This document shows, piece by piece, positions 6,778 to 15,567 of a stretch of DNA of 22,580 bases. The notes under the pieces were generated by a model. It saw nothing but the letters and a program-made list of their open reading frames with translations. It searched no databases and had not been told where the DNA came from. A program made the translations under genes and the position numbers. Position 1 is the stretch's first letter; each line of letters opens with the position of its first letter. Origin of the DNA: CAMYKD01 sp041617155 (lineage in GTDB: Bacteria; Pseudomonadota; Alphaproteobacteria; Kiloniellales; JAKSDN01); assembly GCA_041617155.1 (NCBI GenBank), contig JBFJPL010000065.1, forward strand, positions 1 to 22,580, read 5' to 3'.

Positions 6778-8106
6778 CTAAGCAACTGTAAAACGCCCGT
6801 CCGTTAACGCACGATTCGGAGCAAAGCGGCACCTTCCGAAAGGCGCCCGGCCGGCGCCGCCCCTGAGAAAGCCCAGATGAGGCACGGCGAGCACGCCATC
6901 GCAGTCCCTCAAGGCCGGTAAGGCGGCGCGAGCGGCGGCGGGAACCACCTCGGCCTTAACCAAACCGGGGGTTCTGGAGATTTCACTCCAACCGGCCTCG
7001 CCCAGTGGGCCCAGACGCAGTGGCCCCGGCGTTTTTTCGCTGTGGCGGGCAATCTCGACCTCGAATCGGCCGTCCCAGTGCAATCGCATGCCGGGCCGGA
7101 CATTCGCGATCGGCATCCTGGCGACCTCACGAGCGATCAAGAGTCGGCCGCGGCGCGGCGCAACGCGACATCCCGCCAATGTTGCACCGGAGAAATTTTT
7201 TTCACTCATGTGTTGATAAAGGCGCGAAAGACGCACGATACGAGGCGGATAGGTCCCGCCGCCCACGGCCAGGAGGACGCGGGACAAGGCGCGCAGGCCG
7301 GTTTCCCTGGCGGCCATGGCCAAGGGCTCCGGCAGGACCCAGGCAAAACCGGCCGGGTCGATCGTGACGCATTTCGCCAACAAGGTCGCCACGGTGCCAT
7401 CCAGGGCGCCACGGGCCCGTCCCAGGTGGCGCGCTGTCTCGGCCAGCCTGCCCGGTTCCAGGCCTCGTGCCGCCAATGCCGGTCGCAAGCCGCGCAGCTG
7501 GCTGCGGGCGAAGGCGGGATCCCGGTTGCTGGGGTCCTCGACCCATGGCACGCCCTGCGACCTTAAGGTGGCCTCCAGGCGAGCCTTGGGCACCGTGAGA
7601 AAAGGCCGCAAAAGCCGTAGGTCGGGCGTCTCCCGCACCGCCGCCATGGCGGCCAGGCCGTCCAGGCCGCTGCCGCGGCCAAGCCTGAGCAGAAAGGTCT
7701 CTGCCTGATCGTCCAGGTGATGGGCGGTCGCCAGATGCAGGATTCGATGCTCACGGCACCATTCGGCCAACAGCCGGTAGCGGGCGGCACGGGCGGCGGC
7801 CTGCCGGTTGCTGCTTGGTTTCTGGCCGCGCCAACTCAAAAGGCCGTACCGCAGGCCGCGCGCCTCGAGCCACTGCCCGACCCGACGCGCCTCGGCGGCC
7901 GAACCGCTGCGCAATCCGTGATCGACCACGAGCGCGAGGGCCTCGCCGCCCAGCTCTGCCGCCCAGCTTTTGAGGAGCACCGCCAGGGCCATACTGTCCG
8001 CACCGCCGGACACCGCGACCGCGACTTGCGGCGACGGCTCGAACGGCGCGAACCGCGCCATCAAGCCCTTCAGCTCAAGATCGCCGAGCGGCCGGACGGC
8101 GCTCAC
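6778..8106 (-). CDS. tilS: tRNA(Ile)-lysidine synthetase
   Basis: TilS attaches lysine to the wobble C34 of tRNA-Ile2 (anticodon CAU), changing its identity from Met to Ile. The 442-residue product has the N-type ATP-pyrophosphatase P-loop VSGGADSMAL (~32-41), VDHGLR (~61-66), and the family motif TAHHLDDQAETFLLRLGRGS (~127-146). The C-terminal half is less conserved, as is usual. The start is a GTG at 8106, which overlaps the cpoB stop as GTGA (4 nt), so coupling is likely; the next in-frame Met (codon 16) would cut into the region before the P-loop. No canonical ATG fits better. Confidence 0.94.
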   Translation of the reverse strand: MSAVRPLGDLELKGLMARFAPFEPSPQVAVAVSGGADSMALAVLLKSWAAELGGEALALVVDHGLRSGSAAEARRVGQWLEARGLRYGLLSWRGQKPSSNRQAAARAARYRLLAEWCREHRILHLATAHHLDDQAETFLLRLGRGSGLDGLAAMAAVRETPDLRLLRPFLTVPKARLEATLRSQGVPWVEDPSNRDPAFARSQLRGLRPALAARGLEPGRLAETARHLGRARGALDGTVATLLAKCVTIDPAGFAWVLPEPLAMAARETGLRALSRVLLAVGGGTYPPRIVRLSRLYQHMSEKNFSGATLAGCRVAPRRGRLLIAREVARMPIANVRPGMRLHWDGRFEVEIARHSEKTPGPLRLGPLGEAGWSEISRTPGLVKAEVVPAAARAALPALRDCDGVLAVPHLGFLRGGAGRAPFGRCRFAPNRALTDGRFTVA

Positions 8107-9047
8107 TGACAGGACAGGCGTTTCTGCTCGCGCTTGGCCTGTTGCAGGATGGTCGGCGCGGCATTCGAATAGCGCTTGCGCAACTCGGCAAAAATACCAC
8201 AGGCATCGGATTTCTGATCCAGGGCCGCCAGCGACTTGCCGAGTTTCAGCAGGTTGTCCGGGGCCTTGCTGCTATCCGGATAGCTCTCGTAACCCTCGGC
8301 AAAGGCCACGGCCGCATCCGTATAGCGGCCGCGGACATAGTAGGTTTCGCCCAGCCAGTATTTGGCGTTGCCGGCCAACTTGTCCTTGGGATGCTCCTTG
8401 AGGAAGGCGCTCAAGGCCCGCTCCGCTTCACTGAAGTTCTGCTTGCTGAGCAGATCGGTGGCATAGCGGTAGCGTTCCTCCGGAGTGCCTTCCGGCAGGG
8501 GCCCGAGGCCCTCGCCGAGCGCCGGTGCCGCGGCCAGTTCGCTGCCGGCCAGGGTGCCGAGCGCCTTGGACCCGGCCTTTTTGGAATCTCCGGTCGTGGC
8601 CTTCGCACCATCGGCGGCGCCAGGCTGCTCGAGCCGCTGCAAACGCAGATCGATATCCGCCACCAGCCGATCGAGCCGCTGGGCCATCTGGTTGATCCGG
8701 AAGGCCTGTTCCTCGACCTGGCCGGTCAGTCCTCGCAGCTCGCTTTCGAACTGTGAGAGGCGAAGCTCGATACGCGCCGCCTGGGTATCGGAGACCTCGC
8801 CGCCGGCTGCCGCCGAGCTCTGCGACGATGATGGAGCTTCGCCGCGATAGACCTGACGCTGCAGCGTAGTGATATCACGCTGCAAACGCTCGACGCGGTC
8901 GACCAGGGTTTGGATACTGGTGTCCTGCGCGCGCGAATTCGGCACCATGACGGTCAGGATGGCGATCACACCAGCTACCGTCCACAAGGATACTGCGGTA
9001 CGACGGTCGCGCCGAGTGGCGGCACGGTGGCGATATGGCGGGATCAT
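8103..9047 (-). CDS. cpoB: Tol-Pal system periplasmic protein CpoB/YbgF
   Basis: CpoB works in the periplasm with TolA and peptidoglycan synthases to coordinate cell-wall growth and outer-membrane constriction. The 314-residue product has a basic N-terminus and hydrophobic core (~17-34), with likely signal cleavage after NSRA (residue 40). Heptad-rich coiled-coil regions follow (~44-60 and ~85-140, e.g. LVDRVERLQRDITTLQRQV), then an Ala/Gly-rich linker and C-terminal TPR repeats (~190-310, beginning ERYRYATDLL and including NAKYWLGETYYVRGRYTDA). ATG 9047 is chosen over a farther upstream frame extension because a GGAG site precedes it by 9 nt and a signal peptide begins there. It lies about 250 bp after pal, with a strong hairpin between, and overlaps tilS by 4 nt. 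Confidence 0.92.
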   Translation of the reverse strand: MIPPYRHRAATRRDRRTAVSLWTVAGVIAILTVMVPNSRAQDTSIQTLVDRVERLQRDITTLQRQVYRGEAPSSSQSSAAAGGEVSDTQAARIELRLSQFESELRGLTGQVEEQAFRINQMAQRLDRLVADIDLRLQRLEQPGAADGAKATTGDSKKAGSKALGTLAGSELAAAPALGEGLGPLPEGTPEERYRYATDLLSKQNFSEAERALSAFLKEHPKDKLAGNAKYWLGETYYVRGRYTDAAVAFAEGYESYPDSSKAPDNLLKLGKSLAALDQKSDACGIFAELRKRYSNAAPTILQQAKREQKRLSCQ

Positions 9048-9234
9048 CGGTTCAAACTCCGATTCGGCAATTTCCCGGAGAAGCGCCCTTTTAATTGACC
9101 GATTTTCTTGGCAGAAATATGGCACGCACACAGCGGACCTGCCGCTCGGTGCCAAAGGTCACCGTCAGTGGCCCTTGGCACGATGCCGTGACCGTACATC
9201 GCCGGCGGGCTTTGACCAGTAGCCGGAAACAGTA

Positions 9235-9271
9235 CCGCCCGGCGCACTCGCTTGTCGCGAGGCCCGGGCGG
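9235..9271 (-). terminator. Long GC-rich hairpin between pal and cpoB
   Basis: CCGCCCGG (9235-9242) pairs with CCGGGCGG (9264-9271). Inside it CTCGC and GCGAG form a second stem around a TTGTC loop, making one long two-part hairpin. It begins about 30 nt after the pal stop in the minus direction. The downstream sequence is only weakly T-rich (TACTGTTTCC), so it may be a partial terminator or a 3'-end stabiliser for pal mRNA. The rest of the 9048-9300 gap shows no gene. Confidence 0.5.
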
Positions 9272-9300
9272 ACCGTACCTGCGGAAAACTCAAAAAGCGA

Positions 9301-9789
9301 TCAGTTAACGACAAAAACGTCGCGGCGATTCTGCGCCCAGGCATCCTCGGAGGAACCGAGCACGGCCGGCCGTTCCTTGCCATAGCTGATGGTCGTGATG
9401 CGCCCCCCGCTGATACCAAGCGCAACGAGATAGTCCCGCGCGGCATCGGCACGACGCTCACCTAAAGCTAAGTTGTATTCGCGAGTTCCGCGCTCGTCAC
9501 AGTGGCCTTCGATGGTGATGGTCGCCCTGGCATTGTCTTCCATCCAGTCCTTCAACTTGCGGAGGGTGGACTGCGACTCACCGTTCAAATCACTGCGATC
9601 AAATGCGAAGAAAATCCGGTCCCCGACTTTGAGCAGCATGTCTTCCTGCAAGCTCAAATCGCCCGGCTCCGTGGGCGGGGGAACGACCACGCTTCCGCCG
9701 CCGGTGGTGTTGGCGGAGGTCTCAGGTGTCGTCTCACAAGCAGCCATCAACAGGGCGGCTGCAAACAAACTTAGAAGCTTAAAGCGCAT
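9301..9789 (-). CDS. pal: Peptidoglycan-associated outer-membrane lipoprotein Pal
   Basis: Pal is anchored in the outer membrane by its lipid and binds peptidoglycan and TolB. The 162-residue product starts MRFKLLSLFAAALLMAAC, a lipoprotein signal with lipobox LMAAC (acylated Cys18). A Thr/Gly/Pro-rich linker (~20-45) follows. The OmpA-like domain covers ~50-162, with the diaminopimelate-binding signature EGHCDERGTREYNLALGERR (~94-113). ATG 9789 is used because GAGAGGG precedes it by about 6 nt; the frame extends only to a TTG further up. It lies 175 bp after tolB; that gap holds a weak GGCCT/AGGCC hairpin (9921-9942) and no gene. Confidence 0.97.
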   Translation of the reverse strand: MRFKLLSLFAAALLMAACETTPETSANTTGGGSVVVPPPTEPGDLSLQEDMLLKVGDRIFFAFDRSDLNGESQSTLRKLKDWMEDNARATITIEGHCDERGTREYNLALGERRADAARDYLVALGISGGRITTISYGKERPAVLGSSEDAWAQNRRDVFVVN

Positions 9790-9964
9790 GTTATGCCCTC
9801 TCAAGACAGACCCCGGGGCCGTCGCCTCTCAAAGCGTCCCCAGGGCGTTGTTAGGTTAGATTACGAATGTCTCCGGCAAAAGAGGCGGTCGCGACATACT
9901 GGACTAGCCCCCGATTTCATGGCCTCTTGCCCCGCGAAGGCCAGCGGAATATAGCGACCAAGCC

Positions 9965-11302
9965 TTAGGGAATCAAGGGGGACCAAGCCGGATCGGAGGC
10001 GTCTATCGGCGTTATAACCTCACGTTCGTTAAATCCCGTTAAGTCGATTGTGTAGATTTTGCTGGTAAGCCTGCCACGGCTGTCGGCTGGGGTTTGACGA
10101 AAAAACGACAGAACCCGCCCGTTCGGCGCCCAGGTCGGGCTTTCCACCAGGAAGCCCTTGGTCAGCATCCGTTCGCCGCTGCCGTCAGGGCGCATGACAC
10201 CGATATAGAATTCGCCGTTCGCGATCCGGGTAAACGCGATCAAATCGCCGCGCGGCGACCAAACCGGCGTGGCATAGCGCCCTTGGTTGAAACTGATGCG
10301 GCGCACGTCACCGCCGTCGGCTTCCATGACATAGAGCTGCTGAGTGCCGCCGCGATCGGAGTTGAACACGATCTGGCGGCCGTCCGGCGAATAGGACGCC
10401 GAAGTGTCGATTGCCGGGTGGTTGGTCAGCCGGCTCACCCGCCGGGTGCGCAGATCCATCGTGTAAACATCGGAATTGCCGTCCTCGGCCAGGCTCATGA
10501 TGACTTTGTTGCCGTCGGGTGAGAAACGCGGCGCAAAGGTCATCCCGGGAAAGTCGCCCAGCACCTCCTGCTGGCCGGTGTTGAGGTTGAACAGGTAGAC
10601 CCGCGGTGTTTCGTTGATATAGGAAAGGTAGGTGATTTCCTGGGTGGTCGGCGAGAAGCGCGGGGTCAGCACCAATTCCTGGCCGGCGGTGAGGAATCGA
10701 TGGTTTTCACCGTCCTGATCCATGATGCCCAGGCGCTTGACCCGCCGGTTCTGCGGACCGCTTTCCGCGACATAGACGATGCGCGTGTCGAAATAGCCGT
10801 CCTCGCCGGTCAAGCGCTTGTAGATCACATCGGCGATGATGTGGGCGACACGGCGCCAGTTCGATGGGGTGGTAAAGTAGGCCAGTCCCGTCATCTGCTG
10901 TTCGGCGAAGACATCCCACAGCCGAAACTCGACGCGCAACCGACCGTCGGGTTGCATCTCCGCACTGCCGTGAATCAGTGCCTGGGCGTTGATCAAGCGC
11001 CAATCGGCGAAGCGGGGTCCCTTGCGCAGGCTGGCCGCGTCCTGGATGAAGGCGCCCTCATCGATCGGCTTGAACAAGCCGCTGCGCTCCAGATCCGCGG
11101 AAATGACGCCGGCAATGTCCTTCCCGGTTTTCACCTCGTTGGCGGTATCCGCGAAAAAGGCGGTAATGGCGACCGGCAGCGGTTCGACGAAGCCCTGGGT
11201 AATATCGACGGTCAACTGGGCGCGCGCGGGCCGGTCCGGCGTCACGAAGCCAGCCATCCCCAGCAGAACCGCCAACAGCGCGAATGCGGTGTTTGATTTC
11301 AT
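9965..11302 (-). CDS. tolB: Tol-Pal system periplasmic beta-propeller protein TolB
   Basis: TolB shuttles between Pal and TolA in the periplasm. The 445-residue product has a signal peptide (~1-28, cleavage after PARA), the mixed alpha/beta N-terminal domain (~29-170, starting LTVDITQG; its first residues after cleavage bind TolA in E. coli), and a six-bladed propeller. The propeller shows repeated blade motifs: FSPTTQEITYLS (~216-227), FSPDGNKVIMS (~260-270), YSPDGRQIVF (~304-313), WSPRGDLIAF (~348-357) and WAPNGRVLSF (~391-400). Length is normal. The ATG at 11302 has AGGA just upstream. tolA ends 89 bp before it. Confidence 0.97.
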   Translation of the reverse strand: MKSNTAFALLAVLLGMAGFVTPDRPARAQLTVDITQGFVEPLPVAITAFFADTANEVKTGKDIAGVISADLERSGLFKPIDEGAFIQDAASLRKGPRFADWRLINAQALIHGSAEMQPDGRLRVEFRLWDVFAEQQMTGLAYFTTPSNWRRVAHIIADVIYKRLTGEDGYFDTRIVYVAESGPQNRRVKRLGIMDQDGENHRFLTAGQELVLTPRFSPTTQEITYLSYINETPRVYLFNLNTGQQEVLGDFPGMTFAPRFSPDGNKVIMSLAEDGNSDVYTMDLRTRRVSRLTNHPAIDTSASYSPDGRQIVFNSDRGGTQQLYVMEADGGDVRRISFNQGRYATPVWSPRGDLIAFTRIANGEFYIGVMRPDGSGERMLTKGFLVESPTWAPNGRVLSFFRQTPADSRGRLTSKIYTIDLTGFNEREVITPIDASDPAWSPLIP

Positions 11303-11391
11303 ATCCTACTCATTCCCTTCTTGATCGATTGGCAGACCTTCCGACCGACCGAGATCCCCCTCTTCGTAGCGTGCCACAACGGCTTGCGCTT

Positions 11392-12258
11392 TCAACCGCC
11401 GAACATGCTGCGCGGATCGAACTTAAGTGTCATGTCGCGCCAGACTTCGTAGCGCTTGATCGGCAACTCAAACGGTTGGCAACTCAGGATGGCGCGCCGC
11501 GCGTTTTCGGCGGCGCTACGATAGAACGGGTCGCTGGCCATACGGTTCCGGTCGATGATCAGCGGCTGGCCGCGCACCGAGCCGTCCCGATTCAGAATGA
11601 CGCGGATCTCCACCACCATCTCGTCGGCATCCCGCGCACCGGGCTCGACCCGCCAGCAACTCGACATCTGCTGCTGTATCGCGCGCGCCAACTCATTGAT
11701 CTCCAACTGGCTGGTCTTGGGCCGCGGCGCCTGGAACTCCTCCTCTTCGCTCGGCGCCGGCTTGGCCGCCTGTTGCTGTTTCAGCTTCTCGACGTTCTTC
11801 AGAATCGAGGTCAGCCGATCCTCCGGCGGTTTTTCCGGCTTCTTTTCCGCCACCTTGAGTTCGGGCTTGCGGGGCGGCTCGGGCGGCAACTGTTTGGCTT
11901 CTTCAACGGGTTCCGGCTTGGCCTCGGGCTGCGGCGGCTCGGGAACCGGCTCCGGCACAGCCGCTTCCTCGGGCTCAGGCTCCGGTTCCGGCGCGGGTGC
12001 CGGTGTCGGCGGCGGAAGCTTGGCCTCCTGCTGCGCCGGTTCGGGTTCCGGCTCGGGCGCCGGTTCGGGTTTCTTCTCGGGCTCCGGCTTGGGCTTGGGT
12101 TTGGGCATCGGCTTTTGCGCCAGGTCCTCCAACTCGGCCAGTTCAACCGCGATCGGCGGCGCCACGTCCGGCACCGACACGAAGGACGGCAACCCGACGA
12201 CAAGCAACAGGATCACCGTCAGATGCAGCGTACCGGACAGGAGGACCGCTTTGCGCAT
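11392..12258 (-). CDS. tolA: TolA, energy-transducing protein with a Pro/Glu/Lys-rich domain II
   Basis: TolA spans the periplasm and links the TolQ-TolR motor to TolB/Pal. The 288-residue product has one N-terminal membrane helix (~5-27) that keeps the Ser-x3-His pair known to matter for TolQ contact (Ser8, His12). Residues ~50-146 are almost only Pro, Glu, Lys and Ala (PKPKPKPEPEKKPEPAPEPE and similar), unlike the Ala/Lys helix of E. coli TolA. Domain III (~185-288) has Cys201 and Cys260, a likely disulfide, and the pattern VEIRVILNRDGSV. The tolR stop is 3 nt upstream, so the pair is coupled. The repetitive domain makes the opposite strand look falsely open. Confidence 0.93.
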   Translation of the reverse strand: MRKAVLLSGTLHLTVILLLVVGLPSFVSVPDVAPPIAVELAELEDLAQKPMPKPKPKPEPEKKPEPAPEPEPEPAQQEAKLPPPTPAPAPEPEPEPEEAAVPEPVPEPPQPEAKPEPVEEAKQLPPEPPRKPELKVAEKKPEKPPEDRLTSILKNVEKLKQQQAAKPAPSEEEEFQAPRPKTSQLEINELARAIQQQMSSCWRVEPGARDADEMVVEIRVILNRDGSVRGQPLIIDRNRMASDPFYRSAAENARRAILSCQPFELPIKRYEVWRDMTLKFDPRSMFGG

Positions 12259-12261
12259 GGG

Positions 12262-12720
12262 TCAGTTTTGCTTTTTCTTCTTCGACTTGCGGGGCGACTC
12301 GGCGATCAGCGCCAAGCGCGAGAATCCGGCCGAGTTGACTCGGGCCATGACATCCATGATTCGCCCGTAGTCGACCGCCTGGTCGCCGCGCAGGTAGATC
12401 CGTGTATCGGGTTTGTTGTCGGTTATCGCAGCCAACCGCGGAACCAGGTTCTTCAGCGGGACCTCGGTGTCTTGAATGAATACCACGCCCGCGGAATTGA
12501 TCGAGATGACCAGGGGCTCTTCCGGCTGGGACAGGGCGCTTGCCTTGGCCTTCGGCAGGTCGACCGGCACCCCGACCGTCAGCAGCGGCGCCGTGACCAT
12601 GAACACGATCAGCAGCACCAGCATCACGTCGACGAAAGGCGTCACATTGATTTCGCTGATCGGACGGTAGCGACCGCCTTGGCGCCGCCCCTGCCGATTG
12701 CCCATGAACTGCCCGGCCAT
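12262..12720 (-). CDS. tolR: TolR, ExbD-type proton-channel subunit
   Basis: TolR forms, with TolQ, the inner-membrane proton channel that powers TolA. The 152-residue product has a short basic cytoplasmic N-terminus, one membrane helix (~26-46) with the motif NVTPFVDVMLVLLIVFMVTA carrying the essential Asp31 (Asp23 in E. coli), and a periplasmic ExbD domain to the end, followed by a Lys-rich tail (SKKKKQN). ATG 12720 lies 2 nt after the tolQ stop; a second ATG at 12705 is possible. The frame is open far upstream across tolQ, but that part is antisense-like in composition and is not used. Confidence 0.95.
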   Translation of the reverse strand: MAGQFMGNRQGRRQGGRYRPISEINVTPFVDVMLVLLIVFMVTAPLLTVGVPVDLPKAKASALSQPEEPLVISINSAGVVFIQDTEVPLKNLVPRLAAITDNKPDTRIYLRGDQAVDYGRIMDVMARVNSAGFSRLALIAESPRKSKKKKQN

Positions 12721-12722
12721 GG

Positions 12723-13451
12723 CTATGTTTGATCCTCGAGCTGGCGCGAGAGGATTGCCGTAAACTCGCCGGAGAAGGCTTCGAGCCGCGCGGAGTAGCG
12801 CCCCAGGTCGGTCGAAAGCTTGTTGAAGCCGATCACTGCCGGGATCGCCGCGACCAGACCTAGGGCCGTGGCGAAAAGGGCTTCGGCAATACCTGGCGCG
12901 ACCACCGCCAAGGTCGTGTTCTTCGCAGCGGCGATCGAAGTAAAGGCGTTCATAATGCCCCAGACCGTACCGAACAGACCGATGAACGGCGCCGACGAGC
13001 CGACCGAGGCGAGGAAGATCATCTGCTTCTCCAGGCGCTGCATCTCGCGGCCCAGGGTGATGTCCATGATCCGTTCGATCCGTTCCTTGAGACCGGCTTT
13101 CAACCGTTCCGCCTTGGCACCAAGGCCAACCGTCGATCGGCGCCACTCACGCATCGCCGAGACGAAGATCGCCGACATGGGGTCAGGTGGCTGGTTGTCG
13201 AGTTCGTCATAGAGATCATCCAGCGAGCCGCCCGACCAGAAGCTGTCCTCGAAGTCGTCGGCCAGTCCGCCGAGCCGCCGCATGCGCAAGATTTTTTCGA
13301 AGATGATCGCCCAAGACCAGAAAGACGCCAGCAGCAGAATCACGATCACCGCCTTGACGATGATGTCGGCTTCCAAAAACAAACCCCAGATCGTCAGGTT
13401 GCCGTCGAACGACCCGCCCAGGGCAAGAGTGTCGACCGATTGGTTCTCCAT
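12723..13451 (-). CDS. tolQ: TolQ, MotA/TolQ/ExbB-type proton-channel subunit
   Basis: The 242-residue product has the family's three membrane helices: ~25-48 (ADIIVKAVIVILLLASFWSW), ~143-165 with the motif GLFGTVWGIMNAF, and ~178-200 (APGIAEALFATALGLVAAIP). A large cytoplasmic loop lies between helices 1 and 2. The Thr residues and GTVWGIM / PGIAEAL motifs that line the proton path are intact. The ATG at 13451 follows the ybgC stop by 3 nt, with GGAG about 12 nt upstream inside the ybgC end. It is the first tol gene, in the usual order Q-R-A-B-pal-cpoB. Confidence 0.97.
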   Translation of the reverse strand: MENQSVDTLALGGSFDGNLTIWGLFLEADIIVKAVIVILLLASFWSWAIIFEKILRMRRLGGLADDFEDSFWSGGSLDDLYDELDNQPPDPMSAIFVSAMREWRRSTVGLGAKAERLKAGLKERIERIMDITLGREMQRLEKQMIFLASVGSSAPFIGLFGTVWGIMNAFTSIAAAKNTTLAVVAPGIAEALFATALGLVAAIPAVIGFNKLSTDLGRYSARLEAFSGEFTAILSRQLEDQT

Positions 13452-13454
13452 GGG

Positions 13455-13910
13455 TTAACTTTGCTCCAGAGGTTCCAAATAAGTTGCCAGGGCCGTGCGC
13501 AGCGCCGCAGGTATGCGGGCCGGACGGCCGTCACGATCAACGCAGGCAATTCGCACATCGAGCCGGACCAGCGCCGTCCCGTCGCGATAGATCAGCTGCT
13601 CGGCCTCGGCCGAGGCCGCCCGCAAGGCGATCAGCCGAGAACGCACCTCGATCAGATCGTCCAGCTTGGCTGGTCGCCGGTAGTCGACATTGCAATCCCG
13701 CACCGCGAAGGCCAAGCCCTGCCGGCGCGCCAACTCAACCTGTTGGATGCCGACCAGACGCAACATTTCGGTCCGGCCACGCTCGGCAAACTTCAGATAG
13801 TTGGCGTAGTAGACAATACCGGCCGTATCCGTGTCCTCGTAGTAGACCCGAACCGGCAAGACATGCTGACCGCCGTCGATGTGTCCGGAGATCGCGGAGT
13901 CTCGGGTCAC
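13455..13910 (-). CDS. ybgC: Acyl-CoA thioesterase YbgC (hotdog fold)
   Basis: A hotdog-fold thioesterase that accompanies Tol-Pal operons; in E. coli it hydrolyses acyl-CoA and is linked to phospholipid metabolism. The 151-residue product carries the signature VYYEDTDTAGIVYYANYLKF (~22-41), with Asp28 equal to the catalytic Asp18 of E. coli YbgC, and the later VRDCNVDYRRPAKLDD stretch (~70-85). It starts at GTG 13910, sharing GTGA with the ruvB stop, and ends 3 nt before tolQ. About ten extra N-terminal residues are present compared with E. coli. Confidence 0.95.
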   Translation of the reverse strand: MTRDSAISGHIDGGQHVLPVRVYYEDTDTAGIVYYANYLKFAERGRTEMLRLVGIQQVELARRQGLAFAVRDCNVDYRRPAKLDDLIEVRSRLIALRAASAEAEQLIYRDGTALVRLDVRIACVDRDGRPARIPAALRTALATYLEPLEQS

Positions 13911-14956
13911 GGCGCCGTCTCCGCGTCGTCGTCCTCCAGCAACGGCAGCTGTGCCAATTCGCGTGGCTGTTCGAGCCCGAGATAGCCATAGCCGCCACTG
14001 GTCAACATGCGACCGCGCTGGGTCCGTTGCAAGAGACCCTGCTGGATCATGTAGGGTTCGATCACTTCTTCGAGCACGTCGCGCTGTTCCGAGAGCGCGG
14101 CGGCCAGGGTTTCAACGCCGACCGGGCCGCCACCGTAGTTCGCGGCGATACAGCTGAGATAGCGCCGGTCCATGGCATCCAGCCCCCGCTTGTCGACATC
14201 GAGGCGTTCGAGCGCGTCGTCGGCAACTTGGGCGTCGACCTGACCGGCTCCGGCCACCGCGGCGAAATCACGCACCCGGCGCAGCAGACGTCCGGCAACA
14301 CGGGGCGTGCCGCGCGAACGCCGCGCGATCTCCTGGGCGCCGTCCGCGGTTAGATCCATCTTGAGCACCCCCGCGCCCCGCTGGACGATCAGTTGCAGCT
14401 CTTCGGTTTGATAGAAATTGAGCCGCAGGGGAATGCCGAAACGCTCGCGCAGGGGCGTGGTGATCAAGCCGGAACGCGTGGTCGCGCCGACCAGCGTGAA
14501 GGGCGGCAGGTCAATCCTCACCGATCGGGCCGCCGGCCCCTCGCCGATGATCAGGTCGAGCTGGAAATCCTCCATCGCCGGATAGAGGATCTCCTCGACC
14601 GCCGGGTTGAGGCGGTGAATCTCGTCGATGAACAGGACTTCGCGCGGCTGCAGATTGGTCAGCACGGCCGCCAGGTCTCCGGCGCGGGCGATCACCGGGC
14701 CCGAGGTCGCCCGAAAGCCGACGCCGAGCTCGTGCGCGACGATCTGCGCCAGCGTGGTCTTGCCCAGGCCCGGCGGGCCGAAGAACAGCGCGTGGTCCAA
14801 CGCCTCGCCGCGCGCGCGCGCAGCGGCGATAAAAACGCCAAGGTTCTCGCAGAGCTGCCGCTGGCCGATGAAGTCGTCGAGGCGGGCCGGACGCAACGAC
14901 ACCTCGAGCGAGTCTTCCTGTCCGAAATCGGCCGTCACGACCCTGGATTCCGTCAT
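13907..14956 (-). CDS. ruvB: Holliday-junction branch-migration DNA helicase RuvB
   Basis: RuvB is the hexameric AAA+ motor that, loaded by RuvA, drives branch migration of Holliday junctions. The 349-residue product shows Walker A GPPGLGKT (60-67), Walker B VLFIDEIHRL (107-116), sensor I GATTRSG, the Arg-finger region LRERFGIPL, and the C-terminal winged helix ending near GYLGLEQP. Length is slightly above 335-345. The ATG at 14956 overlaps the ruvA stop as ATGA, and the end overlaps ybgC as GTGA. Confidence 0.98.
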   Translation of the reverse strand: MTESRVVTADFGQEDSLEVSLRPARLDDFIGQRQLCENLGVFIAAARARGEALDHALFFGPPGLGKTTLAQIVAHELGVGFRATSGPVIARAGDLAAVLTNLQPREVLFIDEIHRLNPAVEEILYPAMEDFQLDLIIGEGPAARSVRIDLPPFTLVGATTRSGLITTPLRERFGIPLRLNFYQTEELQLIVQRGAGVLKMDLTADGAQEIARRSRGTPRVAGRLLRRVRDFAAVAGAGQVDAQVADDALERLDVDKRGLDAMDRRYLSCIAANYGGGPVGVETLAAALSEQRDVLEEVIEPYMIQQGLLQRTQRGRMLTSGGYGYLGLEQPRELAQLPLLEDDDAETAP

Positions 14957-15567
14957 AGCGAAAGCTCCTGGAGACCGGCCTTGAGTAGGGCCTCAAGGGA
15001 GGCCTCCGCACCGAGTCGCTGGCTCGCCTGTGCCACGGCACCGAAGGCCTCCGAACGGCCATAGCCGAGATTGACCAGCGCCGATACCGCGTCCTCGGCC
15101 ATGCTCGCAGCCCCCGTGGCCATGCCGTTCGGGCTGCGAACGACAGCGGCGGGTCCAAGCACCAGGTTGCCGACCTTGTCCTTCAGCTCGGCGGCGATCC
15201 GGCCGGCCAGCTTGGGGCCCACGCCGCTGGCCCGGGTCAACAGGGTCTTGTCCTGGGCGGCGATCGCCTGGATCAGTTCCTCGGGCGACAGGGCCGATAG
15301 GATTGCCAGCGCCATCTTGGCGCCAACGCCCTGCACCGTGCCGAGTAGGCGGAACCAGTCACGCTCCGACTGATCGATGAAACCATAGAGGTGGATGTGG
15401 TCTTCGCGCACGTGGGTCTCGATCAACAGGCTGACCGGATCACCGCGTGCCGGCAGGCGGCCCAGGGTTCGGCGCGACGAAAAGACCTGATAGCCGACAC
15501 CGGAAACGTCGACCAGCGCCCAATCGTCGCCACTCGAATCGACCAGGCCGGTCAGCTTGCCGATCAT
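14953..15567 (-). CDS. ruvA: Holliday-junction DNA-binding protein RuvA
   Basis: RuvA tetramers hold the four-way junction and recruit RuvB. The 204 residues show the OB-fold N-terminus MIGKLTGLVD and VGYQVF, the acidic-pin and HhH region (QGVGAKMALAILSAL and SGVGPKLAGRIAAELKDK, ~80-130), and a C-terminal RuvB-binding helix bundle (~155-200: VSALVNLGYGRSEAFGAV). ATG 15567 overlaps the ruvC stop as ATGA. Confidence 0.97.
   Translation of the reverse strand: MIGKLTGLVDSSGDDWALVDVSGVGYQVFSSRRTLGRLPARGDPVSLLIETHVREDHIHLYGFIDQSERDWFRLLGTVQGVGAKMALAILSALSPEELIQAIAAQDKTLLTRASGVGPKLAGRIAAELKDKVGNLVLGPAAVVRSPNGMATGAASMAEDAVSALVNLGYGRSEAFGAVAQASQRLGAEASLEALLKAGLQELSL

Noticed and set aside
9921..9942. 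GGCCT/AGGCC hairpin between tolB and pal as a terminator
   Set aside because: Only 5 bp with a 12-nt loop and no U-tract; too weak to call.
11284..12732. 482-codon plus-strand frame opposite tolA and tolR
   Set aside because: Low-complexity product (Arg/Leu/Gly runs) produced by the repetitive Pro/Glu codons of tolA read backwards.
12721..13146. Upstream extension of the tolR frame across tolQ
   Set aside because: TolQ is certain in another frame here; TolR family starts and spacing support ATG 12720.
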